Source of the DNA: Dreissena polymorpha | Taxonomy: Eukaryota; Mollusca; Bivalvia; Myida; Dreissenidae | Direction of reading: 5' to 3' | DNA length: 64,000 nt | Assembly: GCF_020536995.1 (NCBI RefSeq) | Contig: NC_068359.1 | Coordinates: 69,324,110-69,388,109, forward strand | In this document: positions 56,701-62,987 of the stretch, in pieces | Layout of the letters: the number at the start of each line of letters is the position of its first letter | Position numbering within the stretch: the first letter of the stretch is position 1 | Program-made: the position numbers and the translations under genes | Notes under the pieces: generated by a model | What the model saw: the letters and a program-made list of their open reading frames with translations, nothing else | The model's database searches: none | What the model was told of the DNA's origin: nothing

Positions 56701-57711
56701 CGATATCTCCAAGGTCAAGGTCACACTTTGAGTTCAAAGGTCAAAAATGGCCATAAATGAGCTTGTCCTGGCCATAACTATGTCATTCATTGTGAGATTT
56801 TAAAATCATTTGGCACATTTGTTCACCATCATGGGACAGTGTGTGGCACGAAAGAATCACGTCAATATCTCCAATGTCAAGGTTGCCACGACTAAAAATA
56901 GATTTTTTTAAAAAACAAACTTACAAAGGGGGTTAATTTTGTTTGTTCATTTCAAAAGTTCAGTTTGAATTTTCTCCCTTTATTAGATTTTTTTTCACAA
57001 TGAAAACCTGGTTTTGTGACAATTTTGTCCCTTGTTAAGTAATGTAATGCAGATAAACTCGTTTTAAGCTTAACTCTACCACCTGCTTTGATCACAACTA
57101 TAAACAGTCTTTATTATTTTCAGCAAATTTCATCATGGGGTATTGGCCAAGAAGTTGTAAACATGATAATGAAATTAATTGGCGAGATTGCGAAGAGAAA
57201 AGTTGTAATCAAAGATGAAACATCTGACGATCTCACATCCGGTGATGATGAAGAAGATGAAATTGCTGAAATCAATGATGTATTAGAGGACAATGATATG
57301 AATGGCCTAAAACTTGATACAGCAGAAAACATTAAAGAGCCATCACCTAAACGTGCCAAGGTCGTTTCAACAATTACTCAAGACACTGTTAAGTCGAAGA
57401 CTAAAAGTACTGGTGTTGAACCACTTCCGCAGACTTTGGTGAATACAGACCAGTTTCCGTCGCATTGCAATCCAGCTCTTGGAATTACACAGTCTACGAT
57501 TTACACTGAGAATGTGGTGATCAATCATTCAAAAACGATCCCTGGTTTTCAGGAGGTGACTAAGCATACGTATAAGCATGTGTGTAGGATTGATGTGACC
57601 TTGGACAGCATGGAAACGTACATCCAGCCTGTCCCGACCTTTAGACCAAAACCGCCAAAAAAGAAACAGCCGTTAAAGCAGGAGATAAACGGCAATGTGT
57701 GCAATGTGTGA
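41646..57711 (+). CDS. Gene B: CARF/ALS2CR8-like putative nuclear protein, 468 aa, 7 exons
   Basis: Coding exons: 41646-41769, 46012-46151, 47396-47500, 48845-49135, 51510-51574, 54945-55038, 57124-57711. They total 1407 nt including the stop, all junctions are GT-AG and the phases are 1,0,0,0,2,0, exactly as in gene A. Seen: VFDSLEKANEYIREEE at the N-terminus; GVPFINLGMQWKVCEYGYA (exon 2); a basic RIRKRSVESKKRG then LPRFK (exon 3); PEDKLLKVSLIF and CDHS (exon 4); an acidic run DDEEDEIAEI at about residues 314-323; PKRAKV at 348-353 and PPKKKQ near the C-terminus, both nuclear-signal-like; and the shared block at 397-444. The plan resembles CARF/ALS2CR8-type putative DNA-binding proteins. A role in nuclear DNA binding is inferred only. 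The start has A at -3 and G at +4. Introns are crowded with transposons and a minisatellite. Confidence 0.77.
42024..43510. mobile_element. 1.49-kb non-autonomous element inserted in the composite element
   Basis: The left end GGAGGTTTTGGGGATTCC and right end GTCACACAAAAACCTCC are inverted over about 9 bp. TATA stands outside both ends (42020-42023 and 43511-43514), and joining them restores the host element's GCTTTATA-GATAAATG. Just inside are TGACGTCACGTTTGCGCATG and its counterpart TTGTGACGTCACAC. The interior is similar to 49800-51098. No transposase is seen. The open frame at 43248-43430 is not convincing. Confidence 0.65.
43590..43665 (-). other. tRNA-like module inside the composite element
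   Basis: On the minus strand: GGCAGGATGGCCGAGCGGGC, then TAATTGG, and later GGTTCGAGCCCTGC. GATGGCCGAGCGG is an A-box of the tRNA-Leu/Ser type and GGTTCGAGCCC a B-box. There is no clean acceptor stem or clear anticodon arm, so this is a tRNA-derived SINE-like part and not a working tRNA gene. Confidence 0.6.
43883..44904. mobile_element. 1.02-kb hAT element with 8-bp target duplication
   Basis: The ends CAGGGATCATATTTT and AAATATGATCCCTG are inverted. ATCATAAC stands directly on both sides (43875-43882 and 44905-44912). An 8-bp duplication and CAGGG...CCCTG ends are hallmarks of hAT transposons (known). Words ATCGGTCCG/CGGTCTAGGACCG repeat near the ends. No transposase is present, so it is non-autonomous. 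It was the later arrival in the composite element. Confidence 0.85.
44986..45241 (+). repeat. GCATAAAACCAGAACAGCCTG repeat abutting the composite element
   Basis: It runs from TTAACCCTTTCCCATTCGG to AGTGGTAAAGGGTTA. It shares its first TTAA with the last TTAA of 41962-44989. A short insertion around 45075-45120 interrupts it. Confidence 0.6.
45311..45915 (+). repeat. AACCAGGTTTTC-ended ~0.6-kb repeat
   Basis: It starts TTTTTAACCAGGTTTTCCGA and ends GAAAACCTGTTTTGTGACAA then TTTTGTCCCTTGTTT. It holds two submodules with TTTTAAAATCATTTGGCACA, TTTGTTCACCATCATTG and GTCAAGGTCGCCATGAC. It is opposite in orientation to 20932-21546. Intron 1 of gene B. Confidence 0.7.
46012..46151 (+). CDS. Gene B exon 2 (residues 42-88)
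   Basis: Acceptor TGTATTTTCAG and donor CTG|GTAAAA; 140 nt, the same size and phase as gene A exon 2. It encodes LKTVQIHFEDLTTDFKEQY then TGVPFINLGMQWKVCEYGYA. Confidence 0.82.
46206..46590 (-). repeat. ACAAGAGATGTGTTTGTCAG-family repeat
   Basis: TTTTATGCCCCTGGATGGAA, GGCCTGTCTGTCTGTCATTC, ACTTTAACCTTCGTTAAAGT, TTGGCATGCATGTGTATCTC, GTGAAAGGTCAAGGTCATCC, ending GGGGACATTGTGTTTCTGAC-AAACACAT. Nearly the same as 55976-56320. Intron 2 of gene B. Confidence 0.65.
46736..47040. repeat. Bivalve-type repeat with CACTAGGTCAAAGGTCAAGG
   Basis: TTAGCTTGGCTGTTTTCGTA, TGTCCGCTGTCCGCGTCGTG, GAACATTGGCTCTAAAATCA, GGGTCACTAGGTCAAAGGTC, AGCGTGTCACCTGTTATGCA and GTGCTCTTGTTGTAGC. Single copy in this window; recognised as a widespread repeat type from memory. 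Intron 2 of gene B. Confidence 0.5.
47396..47500 (+). CDS. Gene B exon 3 (residues 89-123), basic segment
   Basis: Acceptor TTTAATCATCAG and donor AAG|GTAAGA; 105 nt. It encodes KNDEQRIRKRSVESKKRGCK then AMVKIKMRVFLPRFK. The GC-x-A, KIK and LPRFK positions match gene A exon 3. Confidence 0.82.
48023..48165 (+). mobile_element. tRNA-derived SINE, plus orientation
   Basis: GGTCGCAGTTGTGTAGTGGA, TATGGTGTTCGCCAAGGGAT, AGGAGGTCATGGGTTTCATG, then AGACACCAAGTACTGGTTGT and CCCAGGAAACAGACATGAGA. The B box (GGGTTTCATGCC) is diverged. Intron 3 of gene B. Confidence 0.65.
48690..48830 (-). mobile_element. tRNA-derived SINE next to gene B exon 4
   Basis: The plus strand shows the reverse complement of the family: CATGCTCCCAAGTCTGTTTC, CTGGGTAGAACCAGTATTTG, ACAGTGGGGATTGACTCATG, ACCTCCCAGCTGCTAGGTGA-ACACCATATCC. 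Its tRNA-like head ends 14-15 bp before the exon 4 acceptor at 48844/48845. Confidence 0.65.
48845..49135 (+). CDS. Gene B exon 4 (residues 124-220)
   Basis: Acceptor GATGTTTCAG and donor AAG|GTATTT; 291 nt. The first half (VENGSYKRSFRDKAVKLLRE, PEDKLLKVSLIF, CDHS) aligns with gene A exon 4. The second half, an acidic/polar extension (EITDRDVKSDGTGVSEPMDE, then a charged RWRERREL helix-like end), has no counterpart in gene A. A tRNA-type SINE ends about 15 bp upstream of the acceptor. Confidence 0.8.
49171..49475 (+). repeat. AACCAGGTTTTC-ended repeat, 3' truncated
   Basis: TTTTTAACCAGGTTTTCCAG and one and a half submodules ending AAAGTCATTTGGCACATTG. The second half of the family is missing. 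Intron 4 of gene B, 35 bp beyond the exon 4 donor. Confidence 0.65.
49555..49721 (+). repeat. GCATAAAACCAGAACAGCC repeat, internally deleted
   Basis: CCTTTCCCACTATGAAG, ATGTGCAAACAGCATAAAAC, CAGAACAGCCAAGGAGTACC, then GGGACTACACATTCGTAAAA and AAGTAATTAAGGGTTAA. Intron 4 of gene B. Confidence 0.55.
49800..51098. mobile_element. 1.3-kb non-autonomous element, relative of 42024-43510
   Basis: The ends are CCTATAGACAAGTTAACG and TTAACTCGTCTATAGG, inverted over 15 of 16 bases. Near the ends TGACGTCACACGCACCTGC, CCGCCCACTGGTTGGCAAAA and AACCAGTGTTTTTGCCAACC, TGCGCATGCGCGGAAAATCC. Interior words shared with 42024-43510 include TATTAGCCAGTT, TTACTGCTA, ATTACTGCAGTGTCCGAAAC and TAGGGCTTTGTTTTAT. No transposase. 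Intron 4 of gene B. Confidence 0.65.
51391..51480. repeat. 45-bp direct duplication just upstream of gene B exon 5
   Basis: TTCATGCATAAACAACAGTA-TCATGTTTGATGTTGTCTTG-AAAAG occurs twice in a row with a single difference (TATCATG against TATTATG). It ends 29 bp before the exon 5 acceptor. Confidence 0.85.
51510..51574 (+). CDS. Gene B exon 5 (residues 221-241, phase 2 end)
   Basis: Acceptor GTACTGCAG and donor AATAG|GTAAGA; 65 nt. It encodes KLFDYIDKDPKELKAGEEDV-N. The last ~10 bases of the exon and the donor are the first unit of the 34-bp minisatellite that fills the start of the intron. Phase 2 joins exactly to exon 6. Confidence 0.75.
51565..52850. repeat. 34-bp minisatellite starting at the exon 5 splice junction
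   Basis: The unit is AAAGGTGAATAGG(T/A)AACA then GCCATATTCAATGTTT, 34 bp, about 37 units. The first unit is the exon 5 end and its donor: GGATGTGAATAG|GTAAGAGC then CGTACTCAATGTTTAAAG. The outermost units at both ends are more diverged (for example 51720-51850 and 52660-52850), and the middle is the most uniform, as expected for an array that turns over in its core. Roughly half of the units keep GT at the donor position (AATAGGTAAC), the others read GGAAAC. Confidence 0.88.
53170..53730. repeat. About 181-bp tandem repeat, three units
   Basis: AAAGTTTGCGTACCACCCCA recurs at about 53180, 53361 and 53548. Each unit has ATTTCCTATGTCCTTTGACA, CATGACCCCAATCTATAAAC, AAGAGCAGA and CATTTTGACAGAATTATTGC. 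Intron 5 of gene B. Confidence 0.8.
53861..54445 (-). repeat. ATGCCCCC ... ACAGCTCTTGTT repeat, with inner duplication
   Basis: TTTTGATGCCCCCATTAGGA, TGTCCGTCTTTCCGTCACAC, TTGGTATGCATGTGTATATG (two copies, about 53969 and 54132), CCTGTGACCTTGACCTTGAC, ending GTCATCCTATGGTGACAGCT-CTTGTT. A C-run region (54367-54382) and a second ACAGCTCTTGTTT follow. Inverted relative at 37127-37400. Intron 5 of gene B. Confidence 0.6.
54945..55038 (+). CDS. Gene B exon 6 (residues 242-273)
   Basis: Acceptor ACGTTTCAG and donor ACA|GTATGT; 94 nt. It encodes LLVTHGLGEHCNLFSEHNIL then YTYQLVNLTET. Identical length and phases to gene A exon 6. Confidence 0.78.
55073..55318. mobile_element. Full-length AAGTGTCGTCCC palindromic element
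   Basis: GTTCTGAGAAAATAGGGCTT and CCCAGTTTTCTCAGAAC form inverted ends. Inside are two nested arms: CATGTGCGTAAAGTGTCGTC, GGGACGACACTTTCCGC, GGAAGTCCCTGCTTACCGAA, GTTGTCCCTGATTAGCCTGT, CTAATCTGGGACAACACTTT-ACGCACATGCATTATGCCC. No coding capacity. It starts 34 bp beyond gene B's exon 6 donor. It is the reference copy for 18148-20530. Confidence 0.7.
55348..55590 (-). repeat. GCATAAAACCAGAACAGCCTG repeat, inverted copy
   Basis: TTAAACCTTTACCACTTACA, TACGTATTTTAACGCATTTG, CTGATGAGCAGCAAACAGCA, ACTGGCAGGCTGTTCTGGTT, ending GAGGGAAAGGGTGAATTA. Intron 6 of gene B. The open frame 55413-55799 on the minus strand is produced by it. Confidence 0.65.
55976..56320 (-). repeat. ACAAGAGATGTGTTTGTCAG-family repeat
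   Basis: TTTTATGCCCCCGGATCGAA, TCGGGGGCATATTGTTTTTG, AACTTTAACCTTGGTTAAAG, GAAAGGTCAAGGTCATTTTT, ending GGGGGCATTGTGTTTCTGAC-AAACACATCTCTTGTTT. Intron 6 of gene B. Confidence 0.7.
56512..57037 (+). repeat. AACCAGGTTTTC-ended repeat
   Basis: TTAACCAGGTTTTCCGAAGG, GGCGGGCTGGCGGG tract, two submodules with ATTTTAAAATCATTTGGCAC and GTCGATATCTCCAAGGTCAA, ending AACCTGGTTTTGTGACAATT-TTGTCCCTTGTT. It ends 86 bp before the gene B exon 7 acceptor. Confidence 0.7.
57124..57711 (+). CDS. Gene B exon 7 (residues 274-468 and stop)
   Basis: Acceptor TTATTTTCAG; 588 nt including the stop. It encodes QISSWGIGQEVVNMIMKLIG, the acidic run, PKRAKV, then STIYTENVV to ETYIQPVP (residues 397-444) and a Lys/Pro-rich tail. 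Confidence 0.82.
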   Translation, partial: QISSWGIGQEVVNMIMKLIGEIAKRKVVIKDETSDDLTSGDDEEDEIAEINDVLEDNDMNGLKLDTAENIKEPSPKRAKVVSTITQDTVKSKTKSTGVEPLPQTLVNTDQFPSHCNPALGITQSTIYTENVVINHSKTIPGFQEVTKHTYKHVCRIDVTLDSMETYIQPVPTFRPKPPKKKQPLKQEINGNVCNV

Positions 57712-58045
57712 AATAGTTAAATCAGTGATAGAAATTGTGTGAAAGCTTAGTAAATTTTCAATTGTGTTTGCTCAGAATTTTATTTTATGTTTGTTTGAAA
57801 CAGTTTACATAAAAATCAATTGTGTAGGTGCTAATTGTTTTTGTTAAGTGCATTTAAAAAATATCTGTTTCCATCCTTGTAGTTATCGGTACTAGACACA
57901 TGTATGAAGCTGAAATTGTTTACATTTTGGTATGAATGATGATACTTTATGACAGTGCTGTTATTACCAAATTGCATTTATAAAATTTAATTGATATCAC
58001 AAGATTAGAGCAGTTCTAATAAATAAATAATGATAATACATGTAG
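57712..58045 (+). promoter_or_regulatory. Probable 3' UTR and polyadenylation signals of gene B
   Basis: AT-rich sequence after the stop, with overlapping AATAAA hexamers at 58018-58023 and 58022-58027 about 310 bp downstream. They are the first clear canonical signals I found after the stop. Inferred; no transcript evidence. Confidence 0.5.
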
Positions 58046-58089
58046 TTTTTTCTCATTTTAATGATTTCTATTTGGGTTATCTTTAGAGA

Positions 58090-58450
58090 GCCCCTTTAAG
58101 CATTTATCATTGTGTTGCCTCGATTCTCATAGGATATTTAGTTCCTATGAAATGAGACTTTGTAATTTTGAAAAGTGAATTGTGTATTTAAATTATTTTA
58201 TTTTTTTAATTTTTACTTTAATTTACTGATGAAGTTTTGGCTGAAGCATCAAAGGCACTTCTGTTCAGATGGTATCAAAATCTTTATCATTTTGTTTCCT
58301 TGTTTACCATTGGATATTTAGTTCCTATGAAATTGGACTTTGTAAGTAAATTGTGTATTTAAATTAGTTTTTTAGTTTTTACTTAAATTCACATATGAAG
58401 AATTTTGGCTAAAGCTTCAAAACCACTTCTGTTCAGAGGGTATTAAATGT
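58090..58450. repeat. About 185-bp direct duplication
   Basis: GGATATTTAGTTCCTATGAA, GACTTTGTAA, AATTGTGTATTTAAATTA and CACTTCTGTTCAGA occur in the same order at about 58131-58270 and 58312-58440. The copies differ by substitutions and small indels. Just past gene B. Confidence 0.8.
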
Positions 58451-58732
58451 TTTATGTTCTATGTTTTGCCAGCCACTCTTTAACATTAGTTTGCAAGATA
58501 TACAGGTAAAAGACCAGATATTTGTAACTATAATTTGTGTCAGCAATAAAATAATGGAATGCTTCATATTTTAAATTTTTCATGAGTGTGGTTGTTCGAT
58601 ACATGTTTACAGATTGTGATATACTGTAGCCATGAAATGGAATGTGTTCAGTTTTATACATCAATGAGCTCTCATATCATGGATGGCACTACATGTATAG
58701 AAGCTCTTTGTTTAACTCTACATTTGTATTCT

Positions 58733-59172
58733 AAAGGGACCTTTTCACAGATTTTGGCATGTATTGAAGTTTGTCATTAAATGCTTTATATTGATAAATG
58801 TAAACATTTGATCTAAATAGCTCCAGTAAAAAAACACAATAAAATTAAAGAAAGAAAAAAGGAACCCTCAACTGGGCCCTGGAGTAAAAGTCTAATGCTT
58901 AGAGCACTGGGCCATCCGTGCTCATACAATAAAAGATCTATTTTATACTTTATTTAAGCAATCCTTGTAGTGTCACAAAATATAATGACAACAACAGAAC
59001 TCTCCAAATTATTCAATTGTTTCGCGTTGCAAAGTTTTATAATTTTCAGGTTTTTAAATTGTAAAAAGATGCATATAATGGATATTTTATAGCATGGTAA
59101 ACGTTCAGTATTACTGCTTCCTCACAAATATCGTAACTACAACGAAAATTTGCGAATCTGAAACAACTTTTT
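58733..59172. mobile_element. Uninterrupted copy of the TTAA composite element, 3' truncated
   Basis: AAAGGGACCTTTTCACAGAT then TTTGGCATGTATTGAAGTTT, AAATAGCTCCAGTAAAA, a worn tRNA-like module (CTGGGCCATCCGTGC), TAATTTTCAGGTTTTTAAAT, ending TTTGCGAATCTGAAACAACT. The final inverted end is replaced by ATGCCCCCCTTCG. It shows the order of the split copy at 41962-44989. Confidence 0.65.
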
Positions 59173-59896
59173 ATGCCCCCCTTCGAAAAAAACTTTTTGT
59201 ACTTCATAATACAGTCATATCTGACTTGTTAATTAAATGAAATAATAATAAAATACAATTTTCATATTAAAATGTTATTATTATTAACTCCATACTACTA
59301 CCTCATGTTCACTCCAAGATAATGGCGTTATCTTTTGACAAGTAGACAGTTAAATAACTTATGTTGAAAATGTTATGTGTGGTAGTTATATGTTCCGTGT
59401 AATCTCAAAACTTCCAATAGTTTGTTCAGTCTTGTTTTGGGCTGAGTTCAAGCTAGAGGTTGTCAGTGAATGTTTCATATTGTAACAAATGTAATCATGT
59501 GAAGTCCAAATATTTTACATATTTACTAGGTACTACTTACAATCAAGTAAGAGAAAGAAATGTGTCCAAATATGAATGAAGAATTAACTGGCATAAAAAT
59601 TCCGATATTTTTGTTGCTAAGACCTCTAAGATAGTCTGCAGAAAATGATCTGTACTTGTCCTATACTTTGATTAAAACCTTGTTTAGAGCATGCTTAAGC
59701 TAAATCTAGGTCTAACATCATAAATACTATAACAATGGTATTTTTTTCATTTAAAGTCAATTATAAATTATACCTCTTGCAAAGCGGAGTCAAAAGGAGT
59801 CAATATGTCAATCAGATTGTTTGTGGGTTGGTTTGTCCGCATAAACAAAATATTTGTGGAGCAAACAATTTAAGCATTTCTCATGCAATTAAATAG
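59173..59896. other. No gene recognised
   Basis: AT-rich sequence with no supported coding or repeat signal. Confidence 0.4.
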
Positions 59897-60583
59897 AAAC
59901 AAGGGACAAAATTGTCACAAAACCAGGTTTTCATTGTGAAAAAAAAATCTGATAAAGGGAGAAAACTCAAACTGAACTTTTGAAATGACCAAAAAAAATT
60001 AACCCCCTTTGTAATTTTTTTTTTTTTTTTTTAAATCTATTTTTAGTTGTGGCGACCTTGACATTGGAGATATTGACGTGATTCTTTCGTGGGACACACC
60101 GTCCCATGATGGTGAAAAAATGTGCCAAATGATTTTAAAATCTCACAATGAATGACATAGTTATGGCCAGGACAAGCTCATTTATGGCCATTTTTGACCT
60201 TTGAACTCAAAGTGTGACCTTGACCTTGGAGATATCGACGTAATTATTTCGCGCGACACACCGTCCAATGATGGTGAACAAATGTGCCAAATGATTTTAA
60301 AATCTGACGATGAACGACATAGTTATGGCTCGGACAAGCTCATTTATGGCCATTTTTGACCTTTGAACTCAAAGTGTGACCTTGACCTTGGAGATATCGA
60401 CGTAATTATTTCGCGCGACACACCGTCCAATGATGGTGAACAAATGTGCCAAATGATTTTAAAATCTGACAATGAACGACATAGTTATGGCCCGGACAAG
60501 CTTATTCCGCCAGCCCGCCAGCCAGCCCGCCCGCATTCGCCAATCTTAATAACCAGTTTTTTCCTTCGGAAAACCTGGTTAAA
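59897..60583 (-). repeat. AACCAGGTTTTC-ended repeat, longest copy
   Basis: It starts AAACAAGGGACAAAATTGTC and ends CGGAAAACCTGGTTAA. It has three submodules, two of them nearly identical (TCATTTATGGCCATTTTTGA, GACCTTGACCTTGGAGATAT-CGACGTAATTATTTCGCG at about 60217 and 60378), so it gained one module by recent tandem duplication. The open frame 60363-60653 derives from it. Confidence 0.75.
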
Positions 60584-60959
60584 AATGACATCATCATCTT
60601 TCTCAGTGATTGACACATTCCTCTGTTATTTCCCTTCAACATTGCTAATTTAGCAATCTTCATAAAATAGTAAAACTTCAACTTCTTTGAAATTTCTTAA
60701 TTGATTACATTAAACCTTTGAAAATGTCATTTTTATGAACAGTAGGTGCGCAATAAACTTTTTTTGGTTCCCAATCATTTGCATATTGATGGATTACAGA
60801 TGCCGCACTCGTCTCTTTATTAAGAAATTTAATGTAAAGCAACTCTGGCCTTGTTGTCCATAAAATGAAAGTTTTCTTCTTTATTTAAGCATTGGCTGGA
60901 TTGAAAGAATTATAATGCAATTCTGTTCAATATACTCAAAACTTTTTTTAATTGAGTTT
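60584..60959. other. No gene recognised
   Basis: Unassigned AT-rich sequence between two repeats. Confidence 0.4.
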
Positions 60960-61171
60960 TTAACCCTTTGCATGCTGGGTAATTTGTCATGCTATAATGT
61001 CGTCTGCTGAATTTCTAAAATTAGCATTTTCTTTGATTTTTTTTCAAAGAATACTATCAGAATAGCAAACAGTTTGGATCCAGATGAGACGGCACGTTCT
61101 GTGGCGTCTCATCTGGATCCAAACTGTTTGCAAAGGCCTTCAAAATTCAGTTCCAGCACTGTAAGGGTTAA
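60960..61171 (+). mobile_element. TTAA-ended palindromic MITE
   Basis: TTAACCCTTTGCATGCTGGG to GCACTGTAAGGGTTAA, 212 bp, with the GGATCCAGATGAGACGGCAC hairpin. Same orientation as 26409-26621 and very similar. Confidence 0.7.
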
Positions 61172-61618
61172 TGTAAACCTAGAATTTATTATCCTCCCCT
61201 GAAATGTGTTCTTTGTTGTTTTTTTGGTCTGCTTCTGTCTGGTATTGAACAAAACTTTCAAGAATCTTTGTGACCAATAGGAGGTGTGTGTGTGTGCTGC
61301 TTAGTAGTTCCTCCTGAATTAATTCATCTCAGAGTTATAGGACTTGCAATTTCTGAAATTAGTAAATTGTGAATCAGTTTCTGACTGGCTGGATATAAAC
61401 AAGATTGAGGGAAGCTTCAGTACCGAAATTGTTCACAATACGGAGGCGCTCTTTAATTATTTTTCTCATACTATTCTTTCACTTGTTCACTTTCACAAGT
61501 TGACTTGGTGTCCCGTCTTGTGTGGTGATTTGTCATGAAACTATTTCTCCGTTTTTCTACCTGTTTCTCTGAATGAAGTAGGACAATTATCAGTTTTTGA
61601 CATGTTCACATATATGTT

Positions 61619-61868
61619 GCGTTCTGAAAAAGGTGGGCATAATGCCTGTGTGTAAAGTGTCATCCCAGATTAGCCTGTGCAGTCGGCACAGGCTAAGCAG
61701 GGACGACACTTTCCGCCTAAACTTGATTTTCGGTAAGGAGGGACTTCCTTGAAACTAAAAATTCCATAAATGTGGAAAGTGTCATCCATGATAAGCCTGT
61801 GCAGACTTCACAGGCTTATCTGGGACGGCACTTTACCCACATGCATTATGTCCAGTTTTCTAAGAACA
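61619..61868. mobile_element. Full-length AAGTGTCGTCCC palindromic element
   Basis: GTTCTGAAAAAGGTGGGCAT and GTCCAGTTTTCTAAGAAC at the ends; inside AAAGTGTCATCCCAGATTAG, CAGTCGGCACAGGCTAAGCA, AGGAGGGACTTCCTTGAAAC, GCCTGTGCAGACTTCACAGG, CACTTTACCCACATGCATTA. Reference copy for the element swollen by the 45-bp minisatellite. Confidence 0.7.
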
Positions 61869-62571
61869 TGACAAATATGTGCACATTGAACTGGTAAAGT
61901 GCTCATGGCATCTCACTTTCCCCAGGACAAATTTGCTGGACCAAGGTGTTATGAACATAATACTGTTAAAGCCCTTGAAAAATCCACAAAACAAATGAGA
62001 CAATAACAGAAAGGTGACCTTGGTTAATAATGTGCAAGGGAAAACCATATGAATATCACAAGGTAAGTTCAATTGAAGAAAATGATAACAACACTCATGA
62101 ATACTGCAAATCAGTTTAAATATTTTATATAAAATAAAAAACATATACAATGTCACTGTATCTCATGTTCTGCAAAAGCCAAATGATAGTGGAATGCAAA
62201 CAATAACATTTTGTGCACAATTCTTTTTAGAACATAAGGCATTAACACAAATAACAAATTCTTTATCTATGTTCCAAACGTGGATAGAAGCAATTCAATA
62301 TTATCACAAAGGCATTTTTTAAATTAAAACAAGGAGGCAAATAAAAATTATAATTATACCCTGATCTGATTGATGTATCTATTTCGAAGAATAAAGAATG
62401 CGTTATTTCTTAAATCTTAGAATGACAACTTTAAATAACAGCAATAAAGTGATTTTTTAAAAATAATTTAAAAATGTTTTTCAGAGATAACTGTCACAAT
62501 GGTGATAGAAAGTCTTTTTCATGATGTTACACTCACACCATTACCCATTATGTTAACAAAAATTCATTGTG

Positions 62572-62785
62572 CCACGCTCGAGAAAAACAGGGCTTAATTC
62601 ATGTGCCTAAAATGTTGTCCCTAATTAGGCTGAGCAGACCGCACAGGTTTATCAGGGACAACACTTCTAACTTAGACTGAATTTTCATTTAGAAAAGACT
62701 TCCTTTAAAATTAGTTTTTCAATAGAGGCAGAAAGTGATGTCCGTGATTAGCCTGTGCAAACAGCATTAAGTCCCGTTTTCCCAT
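62572..62785. repeat. AAGTGTCGTCCC palindromic element, partly deleted
   Basis: CGAGAAAAACAGGGCTTAAT, AATGTTGTCCCTAATTAGGC, GACCGCACAGGTTTATCAGG, GATGTCCGTGATTAGCCTGT, GCATTAAGTCCCGTTTTCCC. The last arm is shortened. Confidence 0.65.
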
Positions 62786-62830
62786 TTTGATTTTGATAAT
62801 GAAATGACTGAACACACAAATCAGCTGAGT

Positions 62831-62987
62831 GCTGGGTAACGGTAGATACTTGAACTTATGGAAGTGATGTGAACTATGGTCGCTGGGTACCGGTAAATAC
62901 TTGAACTTATGGAAAAGTGATGTGAACTATGGTCGCTGGGTACCGGTAAATACTTGAACTTATGGGAAAGTGGTGTGAACTATGGTC
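62831..62987. repeat. 51-53-bp tandem repeat, three units
   Basis: GCTGGGTACCGGTAAATACT then TGAACTTATGGAAAAGTGAT and GTGAACTATGGTC occur at 62831, 62882 and 62935. The second and third units are nearly identical. Confidence 0.9.

Noticed and set aside
57120-57359. 79-codon minus-strand frame opposite gene B exon 7
   Set aside because: Shadow of the real exon; Ser-rich because the exon encodes an acidic run.
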